A DNA stretch of 34,238 nucleotides from Chloroflexota bacterium (GCA_023459215.1 JAEWVF010000011.1:1-34238), one strand, 5' to 3'; counted from the first letter of the stretch, positions 1 through 8,305 are shown. Notes: a model not told the origin generated them from the sequence alone. Program-made: numbers and translations.

Positions 1-797
1 GCCCCCACCCCCGGCCCCTCCCCCAAATTCCCAAGGGCAGAATTTGGGGGAGGGGGGAGCGGAGAGAACGCGCCGGGGTGCTCATCGGGGAAGATTTCGC
101 GCAGGGTGCGTTCGTAGGCGTCCGGCATCTGGCGGTCGGGGAAAATATAGTAAAAATCGCGAAATTCCGGGTCGTTTTGCAGAGCGCGCAGCGCCCATTC
201 GTGGTCGCTGGCGGTGTGATTGAAAACCAAATCGAGCACCAGGCTGATACCGGCCTGACGCAGTTCTTCGGCCAGTTCGGCCAACTCGGCGGTCGTGCCC
301 AGGGTCGGGTTGACTTCACGATAGCTGCTGACCGCATAGCCGCCATCGTTCTCACCAGGAGGCGACTTGAAGAGCGGCATCAGATGCAGGTAGGTCAGGC
401 CAAGTTCCTGGAAATAAGGGATTTTTGCGCGCAAACCAGCCAGATTCCCGGCAAACAGGTCAACATAGCAGACACCACCAAGCATCTGGTTGGATTGGAA
501 CCAGCGCGGAGAATTTTCGCGTTCGGCATCGAGCTGCTTGAGTTCGCCGCGACGTTCGAGCCAACTGGCAGCCAGCAAGGCCAGCAGTTCTTCAAGATGG
601 TAATACAGGTCATGGCGCTGTCCGTAGAGTTGCAGCAGCAGTCCAAACAGGCGCGGGAAGTGGGCCTGTAGCCGGGATTCGAAAACACGCCAGTCGCCAG
701 GCTGGCGTTTGATCCGGGCGCTGAAGCGCGCTGCAATTCGCGGCAGCAAGCGCTCCAGGGCGCGGGTGGTTTCAAGAGGAAGATTAAGTGTATGCAT
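1..797 (-). CDS. Amylosucrase, N-terminal part, cut by the left window edge
   Basis: Glycoside hydrolase family 13 enzyme that transfers glucose from sucrose onto an alpha-1,4-glucan and releases fructose. The 265 visible residues comprise the helical N-terminal domain (about 1-100) and the start of the catalytic barrel: GGVCYVDLFAGNLAGL at about 107-122, the conserved DLVFNHTASDHEW at 189-201, and YYIFPDRQMPDAYERTLREI at 216-235, which closely matches the amylosucrase group rather than ordinary amylases. The catalytic Asp and Glu lie beyond the edge. The ATG is 29 bp downstream of the fructokinase stop. From about residue 245 the frame enters a palindromic GC-rich repeat (PLPPPPNSALGN...) where the family normally has a conserved aromatic segment, so the gene may be interrupted. 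The family call is strong; intactness is uncertain. Confidence 0.85.
   Translation of the reverse strand, partial: MHTLNLPLETTRALERLLPRIAARFSARIKRQPGDWRVFESRLQAHFPRLFGLLLQLYGQRHDLYYHLEELLALLAASWLERRGELKQLDAERENSPRWFQSNQMLGGVCYVDLFAGNLAGLRAKIPYFQELGLTYLHLMPLFKSPPGENDGGYAVSSYREVNPTLGTTAELAELAEELRQAGISLVLDLVFNHTASDHEWALRALQNDPEFRDFYYIFPDRQMPDAYERTLREIFPDEHPGAFSPLPPPPNSALGNLGEGPGVG
15..55. repeat. Palindromic repeat inside the amylosucrase frame
   Basis: Perfect 16-bp inverted repeat, CCCCTCCCCCAAATTC at 15-30 and its complement at 40-55, with a 9-nt loop. The outer flank (1-14) is also C-rich. It resembles the short intergenic palindromic repeats that are dispersed in many bacterial genomes, but here it lies in the reading frame of amylosucrase. 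Confidence 0.85.
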
Positions 798-826
798 GGC
801 AATTGGAGAAAACTGGGCAGTTTGTC

Positions 827-1723
827 CTACAGGGCGGCCTTGGCAAGCGCAAAAGCGCCCAAAACCCCGGCCTGTGCGCCGAGGGCCGGCGGGACGATAT
901 ATTCAGCGATATTCTGCAAAATCTGCGGCGATTGAACATAACCGTTGAGCAGTTCAACCGTTTTGGCGCGCACCAAGGGGAACAAATGCGGCTGGGACAT
1001 CACCCCGCCCCCCAGGATGATGCGCTGGGGGGAAAGGGTGCAGATGAAATTGCTCAAGGCCAACCCCAGGTAATGGGCTTCGAGTTCCCAGGCCGGGTGA
1101 TCTTGGGCCAGAGTCTCGGCCCGCACACCCCAGCGCTTCTCAAGGGCCGGGCCGGCAGCCAGACCCTCCAGGCAATCGCCGTGATACGGGCAAGCTCCTT
1201 CGAAGGGGTCAAGCTGGCGGTCGTGCGGAAGGCGGATGTGGCCCATCTCTGGGTGAATCAAACCGTGCATCAGTTTGCCGCCGACCATGCCTCCGCCGCC
1301 AATGCCTGTGCCAATGGTCAGGTACAGGAAGGTATCCAGGCCGTGCGCCGCGCCCCAGCGGCCTTCCGCCAGAGCCGCCCCGTTCACGTCGGTATCGAAA
1401 CCGACCGGCAGGCGCATCGCGCGGCGAATTTCCCCAGCCAGATCAGCATTCTGCCAGCCAGGCTTGGGCGTGGAGGTGATAAAGCCGAAAGTGGCTGAGG
1501 CGCGATTGGGATCGAGCGGACCGAAAGCGGCAATGCCAATGGCGGTCAGGGGTCGATGCAGCAGTTTTTGCTGCTCATTGAAGAATGAAATCGCCTTTTG
1601 GATGGTTTCCGCCGGGGAGGTGGTCGGGAAACGCACCTCGGCCCGAATATCGTCGGGGCCGGTGCCCACGGCGCAGACAAACTTGGTGCCGCCCGCTTCG
1701 ATTCCGCCATAGAGAGGAGACAT
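827..1723 (-). CDS. scrK: ROK-family fructokinase
   Basis: ATP-dependent sugar kinase of 298 residues, most likely phosphorylating fructose at C6 in the cytoplasm. Visible features are the N-terminal phosphate-binding GGIEAGGTKFVCAVG (residues 6-20), the catalytic Asp in FDTDVNGAAL (about D112), the LTIGTGIGGGG loop (135-145), and the ROK zinc site H162-C178-H181-C184 in the CPYHGDCLEGLAAGPAL motif, a form typical of fructokinases. The ATG at 1723 is chosen because AGAAAGG precedes it; a TTG-started extension of 9 residues exists but lacks support. It sits 30 bp after treS and 29 bp before amylosucrase, whose by-product is fructose, which supports the substrate assignment. Another ROK hexokinase specificity is possible. 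Confidence 0.88.
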   Translation of the reverse strand: MSPLYGGIEAGGTKFVCAVGTGPDDIRAEVRFPTTSPAETIQKAISFFNEQQKLLHRPLTAIGIAAFGPLDPNRASATFGFITSTPKPGWQNADLAGEIRRAMRLPVGFDTDVNGAALAEGRWGAAHGLDTFLYLTIGTGIGGGGMVGGKLMHGLIHPEMGHIRLPHDRQLDPFEGACPYHGDCLEGLAAGPALEKRWGVRAETLAQDHPAWELEAHYLGLALSNFICTLSPQRIILGGGVMSQPHLFPLVRAKTVELLNGYVQSPQILQNIAEYIVPPALGAQAGVLGAFALAKAAL

Positions 1724-1753
1724 GGGATAGGCCTTTCTGGTTTTTCGCAATAA

Positions 1754-3391
1754 TCAGGAGGCTTTCGCCTCCATTTGAAATACTTCATACCACTGAAAAC
1801 CATACCCCGGCAGGCTGAATGTTCCATCAACAGAGACGGGATGGCCTTCGAGCAGAGGGGTAAGCGTGGCAGAGGACAGGTCAAGCTGAAAGGTTTGGGG
1901 TTCCGCAGAAAGGTTGTTGACAACCAGCAGGGTTTGAGTCCCATTTTGGCGCAGGTAGGCCAGGATGGCCGGGCAGGCCGGCAGCAGGCGCAGCGCCCCG
2001 TTGCCGAAGGCCGGATAATGGTGGCGGGTGCGGATGACCCGTTTAAGCCAGTTCAGGAGCGAATCCGGGGCCTTTTCCTGGGCGGCGACGCTCAGGCGCT
2101 GGAACCCGTAGGTTTCATCCGCGATGACCGGCGCGTACAGGCTGGAGGCTTTGGAAAACCCGGCATTGGGGCTGTTATCCCACTGCATCGGGGTGCGGAC
2201 ACCGTTACGGTCGGGCAGCCAGATATCATCCCCCATGCCGATTTCGTCGCCATAGTACAAGGTCGGCGAGCCGATCAGGGTCAACAGGATGGAGTGCGCC
2301 ACGCGCAGCCGGGCCGGGTGGTTCTCCAGCAGGGGCGCCAGCCGGCGGCGAATGCCCATATTCAGGCGCATGCGCGGCTCAGGGGCATAGAAATCCCACA
2401 TCAAGCGGCGCACTTCGGGCGTGACCATTTCGAGGGTCAGCTCATCGTGGCAGCGCAGGAAGGTTGCCCACTGGCAGCCTGGCGGCAGGTCAGGGGTGCG
2501 CGCCAGGATTTCGGCAATCGGGGCGCGATCCGCCACGGCCAGCGACTGGAAAATGCGCGGCATGAGCGGAAAGTGGAAATTCATGTGCATCTGGTCGCCG
2601 TTGCCGAAATATTCGCGTACGTCCTCGGGCCACTGATTGGCTTCGCTCAACAAAAGGGCTTCGGGATTGACCTGCTCGACAAAAGCGCGGAAACGTTTGA
2701 GGTAGGCATGGGTTTCGGGCAAATTCTCGCAACTGGTGCCTTCACGCTCGAACAAGTATGGCGGCGCATCGACACGGAAACCATCGATACCCAGATCGAG
2801 CCAGAATTTGGCGACCTCGAGCATGACCTGCTGGACAGCCGGGTTGTCAAAGTTGAGATCCGGCTGGGTTTTGTAGAAACGATGCCAGAAATATTGCCCG
2901 GCCAGCGGGTCAAACGTCCAGTTGGAAGTTTCGGTGTCGGTGAAGATGATGCGGGCATCTTTATACTTCTGGTCGCTATCGCTCCAAACATAGAAATCGC
3001 GATACGGCGAGTTGCGATCGGAGCGGGCCGCCTGAAACCAGGGATGCTGCTCGGAGGTGTGATTCAAGACCAGGTCGGTGATGATACGCATCCCGCGGCG
3101 GTGAGCCTCGGCCAGCAGCCGTTTGAAATCATCCAGCGTGCCAAAAACCGGATCGATATTGCAGTAATCCGAGATGTCGTAGCCGTCGTCGTGGCGCGGC
3201 GAAGGGTAGATTGGCATCAGCCACAGGCAATCCACGCCCAAATCGCGCAGGTAATCCAATTTCTGAATCAGCCCAGGCAGGTCGCCGTGCCCGTCACCGT
3301 TGCTGTCATAGAAGGCGCGCAGGTTGACTTCATAAAAAATGGCGTGTTGATACCACAACCCTTGCGGGTTGCCATTGGAATATGTCTTCAT
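1754..3391 (-). CDS. treS: Trehalose synthase (maltose alpha-D-glucosyltransferase)
   Basis: GH13 enzyme of 545 residues that interconverts maltose and trehalose by intramolecular transglucosylation. Characteristic TreS segments are visible: YDSNGDGHGDLPGLIQKLDY (about 28-47), DLVLNHTSEQHPWF (106-119), RDFYVWSDSDQKYKDARIIF (131-150), the nucleophile in GFRVDAPPY (D208), the acid/base Glu in LLSEANQWPEDV (E250), the transition-state Asp in LRCHDELTLEM (D316), and YYGDEIGMGD with DRNGVRTPMQW later. The length equals single-domain TreS without the fused maltokinase found in some bacteria, and no maltokinase lies in the window. Only 8 bp separates it from the upstream permease gene, so it belongs to the transporter operon. 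The enzyme call is very secure; the net direction in the cell is not known. Confidence 0.95.
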   Translation of the reverse strand: MKTYSNGNPQGLWYQHAIFYEVNLRAFYDSNGDGHGDLPGLIQKLDYLRDLGVDCLWLMPIYPSPRHDDGYDISDYCNIDPVFGTLDDFKRLLAEAHRRGMRIITDLVLNHTSEQHPWFQAARSDRNSPYRDFYVWSDSDQKYKDARIIFTDTETSNWTFDPLAGQYFWHRFYKTQPDLNFDNPAVQQVMLEVAKFWLDLGIDGFRVDAPPYLFEREGTSCENLPETHAYLKRFRAFVEQVNPEALLLSEANQWPEDVREYFGNGDQMHMNFHFPLMPRIFQSLAVADRAPIAEILARTPDLPPGCQWATFLRCHDELTLEMVTPEVRRLMWDFYAPEPRMRLNMGIRRRLAPLLENHPARLRVAHSILLTLIGSPTLYYGDEIGMGDDIWLPDRNGVRTPMQWDNSPNAGFSKASSLYAPVIADETYGFQRLSVAAQEKAPDSLLNWLKRVIRTRHHYPAFGNGALRLLPACPAILAYLRQNGTQTLLVVNNLSAEPQTFQLDLSSATLTPLLEGHPVSVDGTFSLPGYGFQWYEVFQMEAKAS

Positions 3392-3399
3392 GGCCGGTT

Positions 3400-4500
3400 T
3401 TATCCTTTGACAGAACCAGCCATCAAGCCGCGCACGAAATAACGTTGCAAGGCAAAGAAGACAACCAGCGGCAGCAACATGCTCAGGAATGCCCCAGAGG
3501 TGAGCAAGTGCCAGTCCTGGCCCTTTTCACCCACCATGGCCGCCAGGGCGCTGGTCATGACACGGTTCTTGTCACCCAAAAAGACCAGGGCCACCAGGTA
3601 ATCGTTCCAAACCCACAGGAATTGGAAGATGGCAAAAGAAGCCAGGGCCGGGACAGAGAGCGGCAAAATCAGGCGGACAAAAATGGTGAAATGGGAGGCG
3701 CCGTCGATAAAAGCGGCTTCGAGGGTTTCACGCGGCAGGGTGCCGATGTAGTTGAACAACAGATAAACCGCCAGCGGCAGCCCAAACCCGGTATGCGCCA
3801 TCCAGATGGCCAGGTAAGTCCCATTCAGGTTCAGGCGGGTGTAATCCTGCAAAATCGGCACCAGAGCAATCTGCAAGGGCACCACCAGCAAGGCTACTAC
3901 GATGATAAAGAGCAGCTTGCGGCCGGGGAAGTTCATCCAGGCAAAACCGTAGGCAGCAAAAGCGGCAATAAGGATCGGGATAATCGTTGCCGGGACGGCC
4001 ACCGCCACCGAATTGAGGAAAGCCACGCTCAAGTTGTTGCCCTGGCGCACAATTTCAGCGCCGTTGGCATCCTTGAAACGGATTTCACCGCCAGTCAAAA
4101 CATTGGAATAGTTTTCCAACGTCAGGCTGGTATCGAACATCTTCCACTGGAGTTCCTGAACCTTGACCAGGCGGGTGCGTTTGTTGCCAAACCAGACGTA
4201 TTTCTTCTCACCGTCTTCGACACCCTGGCGGTATTCTTCGAAAGTGGCGGTAACCCGCCCAATCGTGATCGGGCCATTGACATCGACGTCATCATTCAGA
4301 CGAACCTCGCTCACCTCGACCCAGGCCCGGTGCGGGAAGATCGACCACCAACCGGAGACAAAAATATCCTGGCTGTTACGGAAGGAGGTGATAAAAACAC
4401 CAATCGTCGGAACAATCCACAACAAACTGACCAGAATCAGGGTCGCTTCGACCAAAAAGCGGGATAGTTTTTTCTTGGAACGCGCAGAATTCTCGGCCAT
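3400..4500 (-). CDS. aglG: Alpha-glucoside ABC transporter permease (MalG/AglG type, CUT1)
   Basis: Inner-membrane permease of 366 residues. A first membrane helix lies at about 17-40 and five more follow from about 158. The EAA loop that docks the ATPase is EAAFIDGASHFTIFVRLILP (261-280). About 115 residues of hydrophilic, mostly extracytoplasmic sequence (42-157) lie between the first and second helices. This is longer than in MalG and resembles the AglG group of alpha-glucoside permeases. Its ATG overlaps the stop of the partner permease (TAATG), indicating translational coupling. The sugar is inferred from the neighbours (TreS, fructokinase, amylosucrase) and points to sucrose, trehalose or maltose. 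The CUT1 permease call is secure; the Agl subgroup is less so. Confidence 0.9.
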   Translation of the reverse strand: MAENSARSKKKLSRFLVEATLILVSLLWIVPTIGVFITSFRNSQDIFVSGWWSIFPHRAWVEVSEVRLNDDVDVNGPITIGRVTATFEEYRQGVEDGEKKYVWFGNKRTRLVKVQELQWKMFDTSLTLENYSNVLTGGEIRFKDANGAEIVRQGNNLSVAFLNSVAVAVPATIIPILIAAFAAYGFAWMNFPGRKLLFIIVVALLVVPLQIALVPILQDYTRLNLNGTYLAIWMAHTGFGLPLAVYLLFNYIGTLPRETLEAAFIDGASHFTIFVRLILPLSVPALASFAIFQFLWVWNDYLVALVFLGDKNRVMTSALAAMVGEKGQDWHLLTSGAFLSMLLPLVVFFALQRYFVRGLMAGSVKG

Positions 4501-5618
4501 TAGAAAGCCTTCCTTTCCCTGAACTCGCGCAGGTTATAAATCATGACCGGAATGACCGCAATCAGCAGGATGATGGCAATGGCGGAGGCGCGGCCAGAGT
4601 TTCCGTAAGTAAATTGTTGGATGTAAAACTCATTGGCAATCACGTTCGTTCCGTTATTGCCGCCGGTCATCACGCGGACGATATCGAACAGCTTCAAGCT
4701 GAAAATCAGGATGGTTGTCCCAACCGCGATCAGCGTGCTTTGGATGGATGGAATGATGATCTTGAAGAAAATCTCGAACTCATTGGCCCCGTCCACGCGA
4801 GCGGCTTCGAGCAGTTCCCCAGGGATGCCTTTGATGGCCGAGGAGAGAATCACCATGGCGTAACCGGTTTGCAGCCAAACCATAATCACAATTAACAGGA
4901 AATTGTTCCAGGGCGGGGTCAACAACCAGGCCTGGGATTTGCCGCCAAAAGCCAGCACCAGGGCGTTCAGCAGGCCGATTTCCTGAATACCCACGCCTTC
5001 CCCTTTATAGGCATAGACAAATTTCCAGATAACGCCAGCGCCAACAAAAGAAATCGCCATCGGCATGAAGATAATCGCTTTATAGACTTTCTCATACGGA
5101 CTACGATCTGCCAGCACAGCAATCAACAGGCCAAACGCGAGGCAGAAGAACGTGCCAAAAATCATCCACAGCAGGTTGTTGCGAAAAGCCTCGACCATGA
5201 TGCGGTCGGTCAGGGCGAAAATGTAATTATCCAGCCCGGCAAAATCGAAACCTGTCTCGTTCAGGAAGCTCAGGCGCAGGGTGCGCAGGGTCGGCAGGGC
5301 CAGGAACCAGGCCAAAATCGCCAGGGCCGGGCCGACAAAAACAAAAGGCTGCAACCGATACGTCCAGGCGCGCGGCAGGCTCTCAACGATATAGTTGGAA
5401 ATGAAATACAACAGGGCCACGCCGCCCACACCCCACAGGATGGAAACAAGGACAATCACAATCTGGGGGGCATTGCTGTCACGCAGGAAAAGAAATCCCT
5501 GCCACAAAACCACAAAGGTGATAATCGGTACAAACAGCGATATTAATAATCGGCTGATATTGGCTGTTACCCAGGCCAAAACGCCGATTTTTTCTTGGGA
5601 GGAACCAGGATTATGCAT
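4500..5618 (-). CDS. aglF: Alpha-glucoside ABC transporter permease (MalF/AglF type, CUT1)
   Basis: Inner-membrane permease of 372 residues, with two N-terminal helices (about 18-45 and 53-78) added to the core six-helix fold. The EAA motif is EAARVDGANEFEIFFKIIIP (about 271-290). The start at 5618 is chosen because GAGGAG lies 7 nt upstream; an in-frame extension of 22 residues upstream has no ribosome site and would run into the intergenic hairpin region. It pairs with the MalG-type permease through a TAATG overlap. With the binding protein it forms the import pore; the ATPase must be encoded elsewhere, as is common when one shared ATPase (MsmX type) serves several CUT1 importers, or lies beyond the left edge. 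Confidence 0.9.
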   Translation of the reverse strand: MHNPGSSQEKIGVLAWVTANISRLLISLFVPIITFVVLWQGFLFLRDSNAPQIVIVLVSILWGVGGVALLYFISNYIVESLPRAWTYRLQPFVFVGPALAILAWFLALPTLRTLRLSFLNETGFDFAGLDNYIFALTDRIMVEAFRNNLLWMIFGTFFCLAFGLLIAVLADRSPYEKVYKAIIFMPMAISFVGAGVIWKFVYAYKGEGVGIQEIGLLNALVLAFGGKSQAWLLTPPWNNFLLIVIMVWLQTGYAMVILSSAIKGIPGELLEAARVDGANEFEIFFKIIIPSIQSTLIAVGTTILIFSLKLFDIVRVMTGGNNGTNVIANEFYIQQFTYGNSGRASAIAIILLIAVIPVMIYNLREFRERKAF

Positions 5619-5659
5619 AACTATCTCCTCGCCGGATGAATTGAACAAGCTTGTTTTTT

Positions 5660-5692
5660 GGGCAGAGGTGTAAGGAGAAAACACCTCTGCCC
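5660..5692 (-). promoter_or_regulatory. Stable hairpin between binding-protein and permease genes
   Basis: Perfect 12-bp stem (GGGCAGAGGTGT at 5660-5671, its complement at 5681-5692) with a 9-nt loop. In the direction of transcription (minus) the stem is followed by an A-rich run rather than T residues, so it is not a standard intrinsic terminator. Its place between the binding-protein and permease genes resembles the malE-malF mRNA-stabilising hairpin, which lets the binding protein be made in excess. Confidence 0.75.
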
Positions 5693-5740
5693 CATTCAGT
5701 CGATCACGCAGGAAGAAGGACTGCGCAATTTTTTAGCAGA

Positions 5741-7114
5741 TTACTGCGGCCAGGAGGCGTCAATTTCTTTGAGGGCGGTATCCAGGTCAATCGAACCGGA
5801 AACGTAGGAGGTCATCGACTTCCAGAACGAGCCTGAGCCAACGGCGCCCGGCATCAGGTCCGAAGCGTCGAAGCGCACTGAGGAAGCGTTGAGGATGATC
5901 TCGGCCACACCACGGTCAACTTCATTGGTGTACCAATCCAGGCTGGAGTCTTTGTGCGGGGAGATGGCGCCGCCAGCGCGCACCCAACCTTCGACCGAAG
6001 CGCCGGTGGTGAAGTATTCCATGACAGCGCGGACTTCGGGGCGGTCGTTGAACATGGCGTAGATGTCGCCAGCCACGAGGACGGGCTTACCGTAGGCCGG
6101 GTCGATGCCGGGCAGGTAGAAGAAGCTATAGTCCACACCAGCTTCGAGACCTTCAGGGAAGAACGAGGTAATGAAGTTACCCTGCTTGTGCATCCAGCAC
6201 TTGGGCGGATTTTCGAACATGGGCTTGGGGGAATCACCGAAGGATGTGGTGGCAATCGCCTGGCGGCCGCCGTAGGCATAGCCTTCTTTGAACCACAGGT
6301 CAGACATGGCTTCAGCAGCCTTGCGCACTTCGGGGGAGTCGAATTTCAGTTCGCCCTTGACCCACTTGTCGTAGTTTTCAAGGGAGGTGGTGCGCAGCAT
6401 GAACTCTTCCATCCAGTCAGTGGCAGCCCAGCCAGTGGCAGCGCCGGATTCGATGCCGATACACCAGGGGGCATCCCCATCAGCAACGATTTGATCCGAA
6501 AGGGCAATCAACTCATCCCAGGTTTCGGGGACTTTGTAACCGGCTTCGTCAAAAGCCTTTTTGGGATACCAAACCAGCGATTTACCGTTTACACGACCCC
6601 ACACGCCAGCCATGATCGGCCCATTCGGCCCTTCCATGGTCGCCATGTCGAGCCAGGACTGGTTGTAATTCGCCTGGAGTTTTTCCAAATCCAGGAAGGT
6701 ATTCAGGTCAACAACTTTGCCCTTCTTCACCTGGGTTTCAAGCAAACCAGGCTGGGGGAAGTCGGCGATATCGGGCGGATTGCCGCCATCAACGCTGATC
6801 GAGATCGAGGCTTCGAATTCTTTCGAACCAGCGTACTGGATGTCGATGCCGGTCTGGTCTTCAAAGCTCTTGATCGATTGCTCAAACTTGACCGCATCGC
6901 TGTCGACAAAAGGACCAGCCATGGTCACAACCGTGCCGCTGAACTCGCCGGCAAAAGCACGCTCAAGGAAAGAGCCGGAGGCCGCCGGGGCAGCTTCTTC
7001 CGCAGCAGGGGCGGCAGGCTCGGCAGTGGCCTCGGTCGCGGCGGGGCCACATGCGCTCAGGAACATCGCTGCTGCAACAACCAACAGGGCGAGTCGCCAA
7101 ATCATAGTTTTCAT
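5741..7114 (-). CDS. aglE: Sugar-binding lipoprotein of the ABC transporter (AglE-like)
   Basis: Extracellular solute-binding protein (family 1), 457 residues. The N-terminus is a lipoprotein signal: positive MKTMIWR, a hydrophobic core, and the lipobox FLSAC with acceptor Cys22. A linker rich in Ala, Glu, Pro and Thr (about 24-52) follows and holds the domain off the membrane. The mature part opens with a beta strand (GTVVTMAGPF) and contains ISVDGGNPPDIADFPQPGLL, strongly reminiscent of alpha-glucoside binding proteins. The ATG at 7114 is chosen for a GGAGG site 9 nt upstream; an earlier in-frame start would add only four residues. It lies 147 bp after lacI and 122 bp before the permease pair. 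Confidence 0.9.
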   Translation of the reverse strand: MKTMIWRLALLVVAAAMFLSACGPAATEATAEPAAPAAEEAAPAASGSFLERAFAGEFSGTVVTMAGPFVDSDAVKFEQSIKSFEDQTGIDIQYAGSKEFEASISISVDGGNPPDIADFPQPGLLETQVKKGKVVDLNTFLDLEKLQANYNQSWLDMATMEGPNGPIMAGVWGRVNGKSLVWYPKKAFDEAGYKVPETWDELIALSDQIVADGDAPWCIGIESGAATGWAATDWMEEFMLRTTSLENYDKWVKGELKFDSPEVRKAAEAMSDLWFKEGYAYGGRQAIATTSFGDSPKPMFENPPKCWMHKQGNFITSFFPEGLEAGVDYSFFYLPGIDPAYGKPVLVAGDIYAMFNDRPEVRAVMEYFTTGASVEGWVRAGGAISPHKDSSLDWYTNEVDRGVAEIILNASSVRFDASDLMPGAVGSGSFWKSMTSYVSGSIDLDTALKEIDASWPQ

Positions 7115-7150
7115 CTTTTCCTCCAAACAGTTTTGAGTTAAGGGTTGAAC

Positions 7151-7178
7151 ATCGTACTGAAAAAACTTGCTTTGCCAA
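7151..7178 (-). promoter_or_regulatory. Possible secondary promoter for the binding-protein gene
   Basis: On the minus strand TTGGCA (7178-7173) and TACGAT (7156-7151) are separated by 16 bp, 37 bp upstream of the binding-protein ATG. Two copies of AAGTTTTTT lie in and just upstream of it. No copy of the lacI operator is present here, so if real this promoter would be independent of that site. The match is moderate only. Confidence 0.35.
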
Positions 7179-7261
7179 AAAACTTGTATCGCCTCGTTTT
7201 ACAGCCTCCTTTCAAAACCTGCTTGTGCATCCCCCCGAAAAATTGAGCGGTTAAGAATTGC

Positions 7262-8269
7262 TCAAGCGGTATTCCGCTCGACCAGTTCCAGTTGTAATTT
7301 GATATGCTGGACATCGATATCGGGTTGTTTCAAGCGCGAAAGCAGCAGCTCGACCGCCAGTTTCCCGGAACGATACATGTGCTGGCGGATGGTGGTCAGG
7401 CCGACATAATCGGCAAAATCAATATCGTCAAAGCCGACAATCGCCAAATCTTCAGGCACACGCAAGCCTTTTTCACGGGCAATTTTTAACAATCCCATGG
7501 CCTGCAAATCGGTTGCGGCAAAAACCGCAGTCGGTCGTTCAGCCAGGCCCAACATGCGGTGTGCGCTTTCGTTCAGTTCAATCCGATAAGGCACATTGCA
7601 GATGTATTCCTCGGGCAAAGGCAAACCCGCCCGCGAGAGTCCCTTGCGAAACCCGGCCAAACGCCGGCTTTCGGGGTGGATGGCATACTCAGGCAGGTCG
7701 GCTACGCCTACAAATGCCAGGCGGCGATGGCCCTTGGCAATCAAGTACTGGGCCGCCATCAGACCGCCCTCGAAGTCGTCAATTTCGATGGTGTTCAGCT
7801 TGGGGTGGGGAAACTCGATCAGGACCGTTTCGACCTGGTAATCGCGCAAGCGGCGAGCATCCTCGTCGGTAATGGCCATCGAAACGATGATCAACCCATC
7901 CAGGCTGCGGGTTAACGGCAGAGTCTGGATGTAATGATTGATGCGCTCGCTCGAATCGACCGGGTAAACCACCATCTCGTAATTGGTCGGGGAAAGCGCA
8001 TCGGCAATTCCGCGCAAACGAGCCACAAACGAGGGCGCAGTGAAAAACGGAGTAACAACCCCAATCCGCCCGGTGCTTTGCAAGGCGCGCGCGCGCGCAT
8101 CCGCCTTGGGGACAAAACCGATCTCCTCGATCACACGCATGACCTTATCCCGGGTGGCGGCGCTCACCTTTTCCGGGGTATTCAACGCCCGTGAAATGGT
8201 GGCAATACTCAGCCCGCTGGCCTGGGCCACATCATAAATGGTTGGGAAGGGGTCTTTGGTCGATTTCAT
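7262..8269 (-). CDS. LacI/GalR-family transcriptional regulator
   Basis: Repressor-type regulator of 335 residues. The N-terminal helix-turn-helix with hinge is TIYDVAQASGLSIATISRAL (10-29) followed by VSAATRDKVMRVIEEIGFVP. Residues from about 66 form a periplasmic-binding-protein-like effector domain, with IDDFEGGLMAAQYL (about 182) and IVGFDDIDFADYVGLTTIRQ near the end. The natural inducer is probably a sugar carried by the downstream transporter. A perfect 34-bp palindrome lies 2 bp upstream of the start codon and overlaps the promoter, so self-control is likely. There is no clear Shine-Dalgarno in the short leader. It is the first gene of the minus-strand sugar operon. Confidence 0.93.
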   Translation of the reverse strand: MKSTKDPFPTIYDVAQASGLSIATISRALNTPEKVSAATRDKVMRVIEEIGFVPKADARARALQSTGRIGVVTPFFTAPSFVARLRGIADALSPTNYEMVVYPVDSSERINHYIQTLPLTRSLDGLIIVSMAITDEDARRLRDYQVETVLIEFPHPKLNTIEIDDFEGGLMAAQYLIAKGHRRLAFVGVADLPEYAIHPESRRLAGFRKGLSRAGLPLPEEYICNVPYRIELNESAHRMLGLAERPTAVFAATDLQAMGLLKIAREKGLRVPEDLAIVGFDDIDFADYVGLTTIRQHMYRSGKLAVELLLSRLKQPDIDVQHIKLQLELVERNTA

Positions 8270-8271
8270 AG

Positions 8272-8305
8272 TTATGAAAGTGCTTTCATGAAAGCACTTT
8301 CATAA
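8272..8305 (-). promoter_or_regulatory. Operator: perfect 34-bp palindrome upstream of lacI
   Basis: Perfect dyad centred between 8288 and 8289. It contains two half-overlapping LacI-like sites, GAAAGTGCTTTC (8276-8287) and GAAAGCACTTTC (8290-8301), each of the GAAANNNNTTTC form with a central CG-like step changed to TG or CA. It covers the edge of the -10 box and the expected transcription start. Confidence 0.88.

Noticed and set aside
1775..3442. A long open frame on the plus strand opposite treS (about 555 codons)
   Set aside because: The minus strand encodes an unmistakable trehalose synthase. GC-biased third positions keep the opposite frame free of stops; its translation has no recognisable motif.
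5954..7141. Open frame of 395 codons opposite the sugar-binding lipoprotein
   Set aside because: The minus strand shows a perfect lipobox and ABC-binding-protein sequence, so the opposite frame is a by-product.
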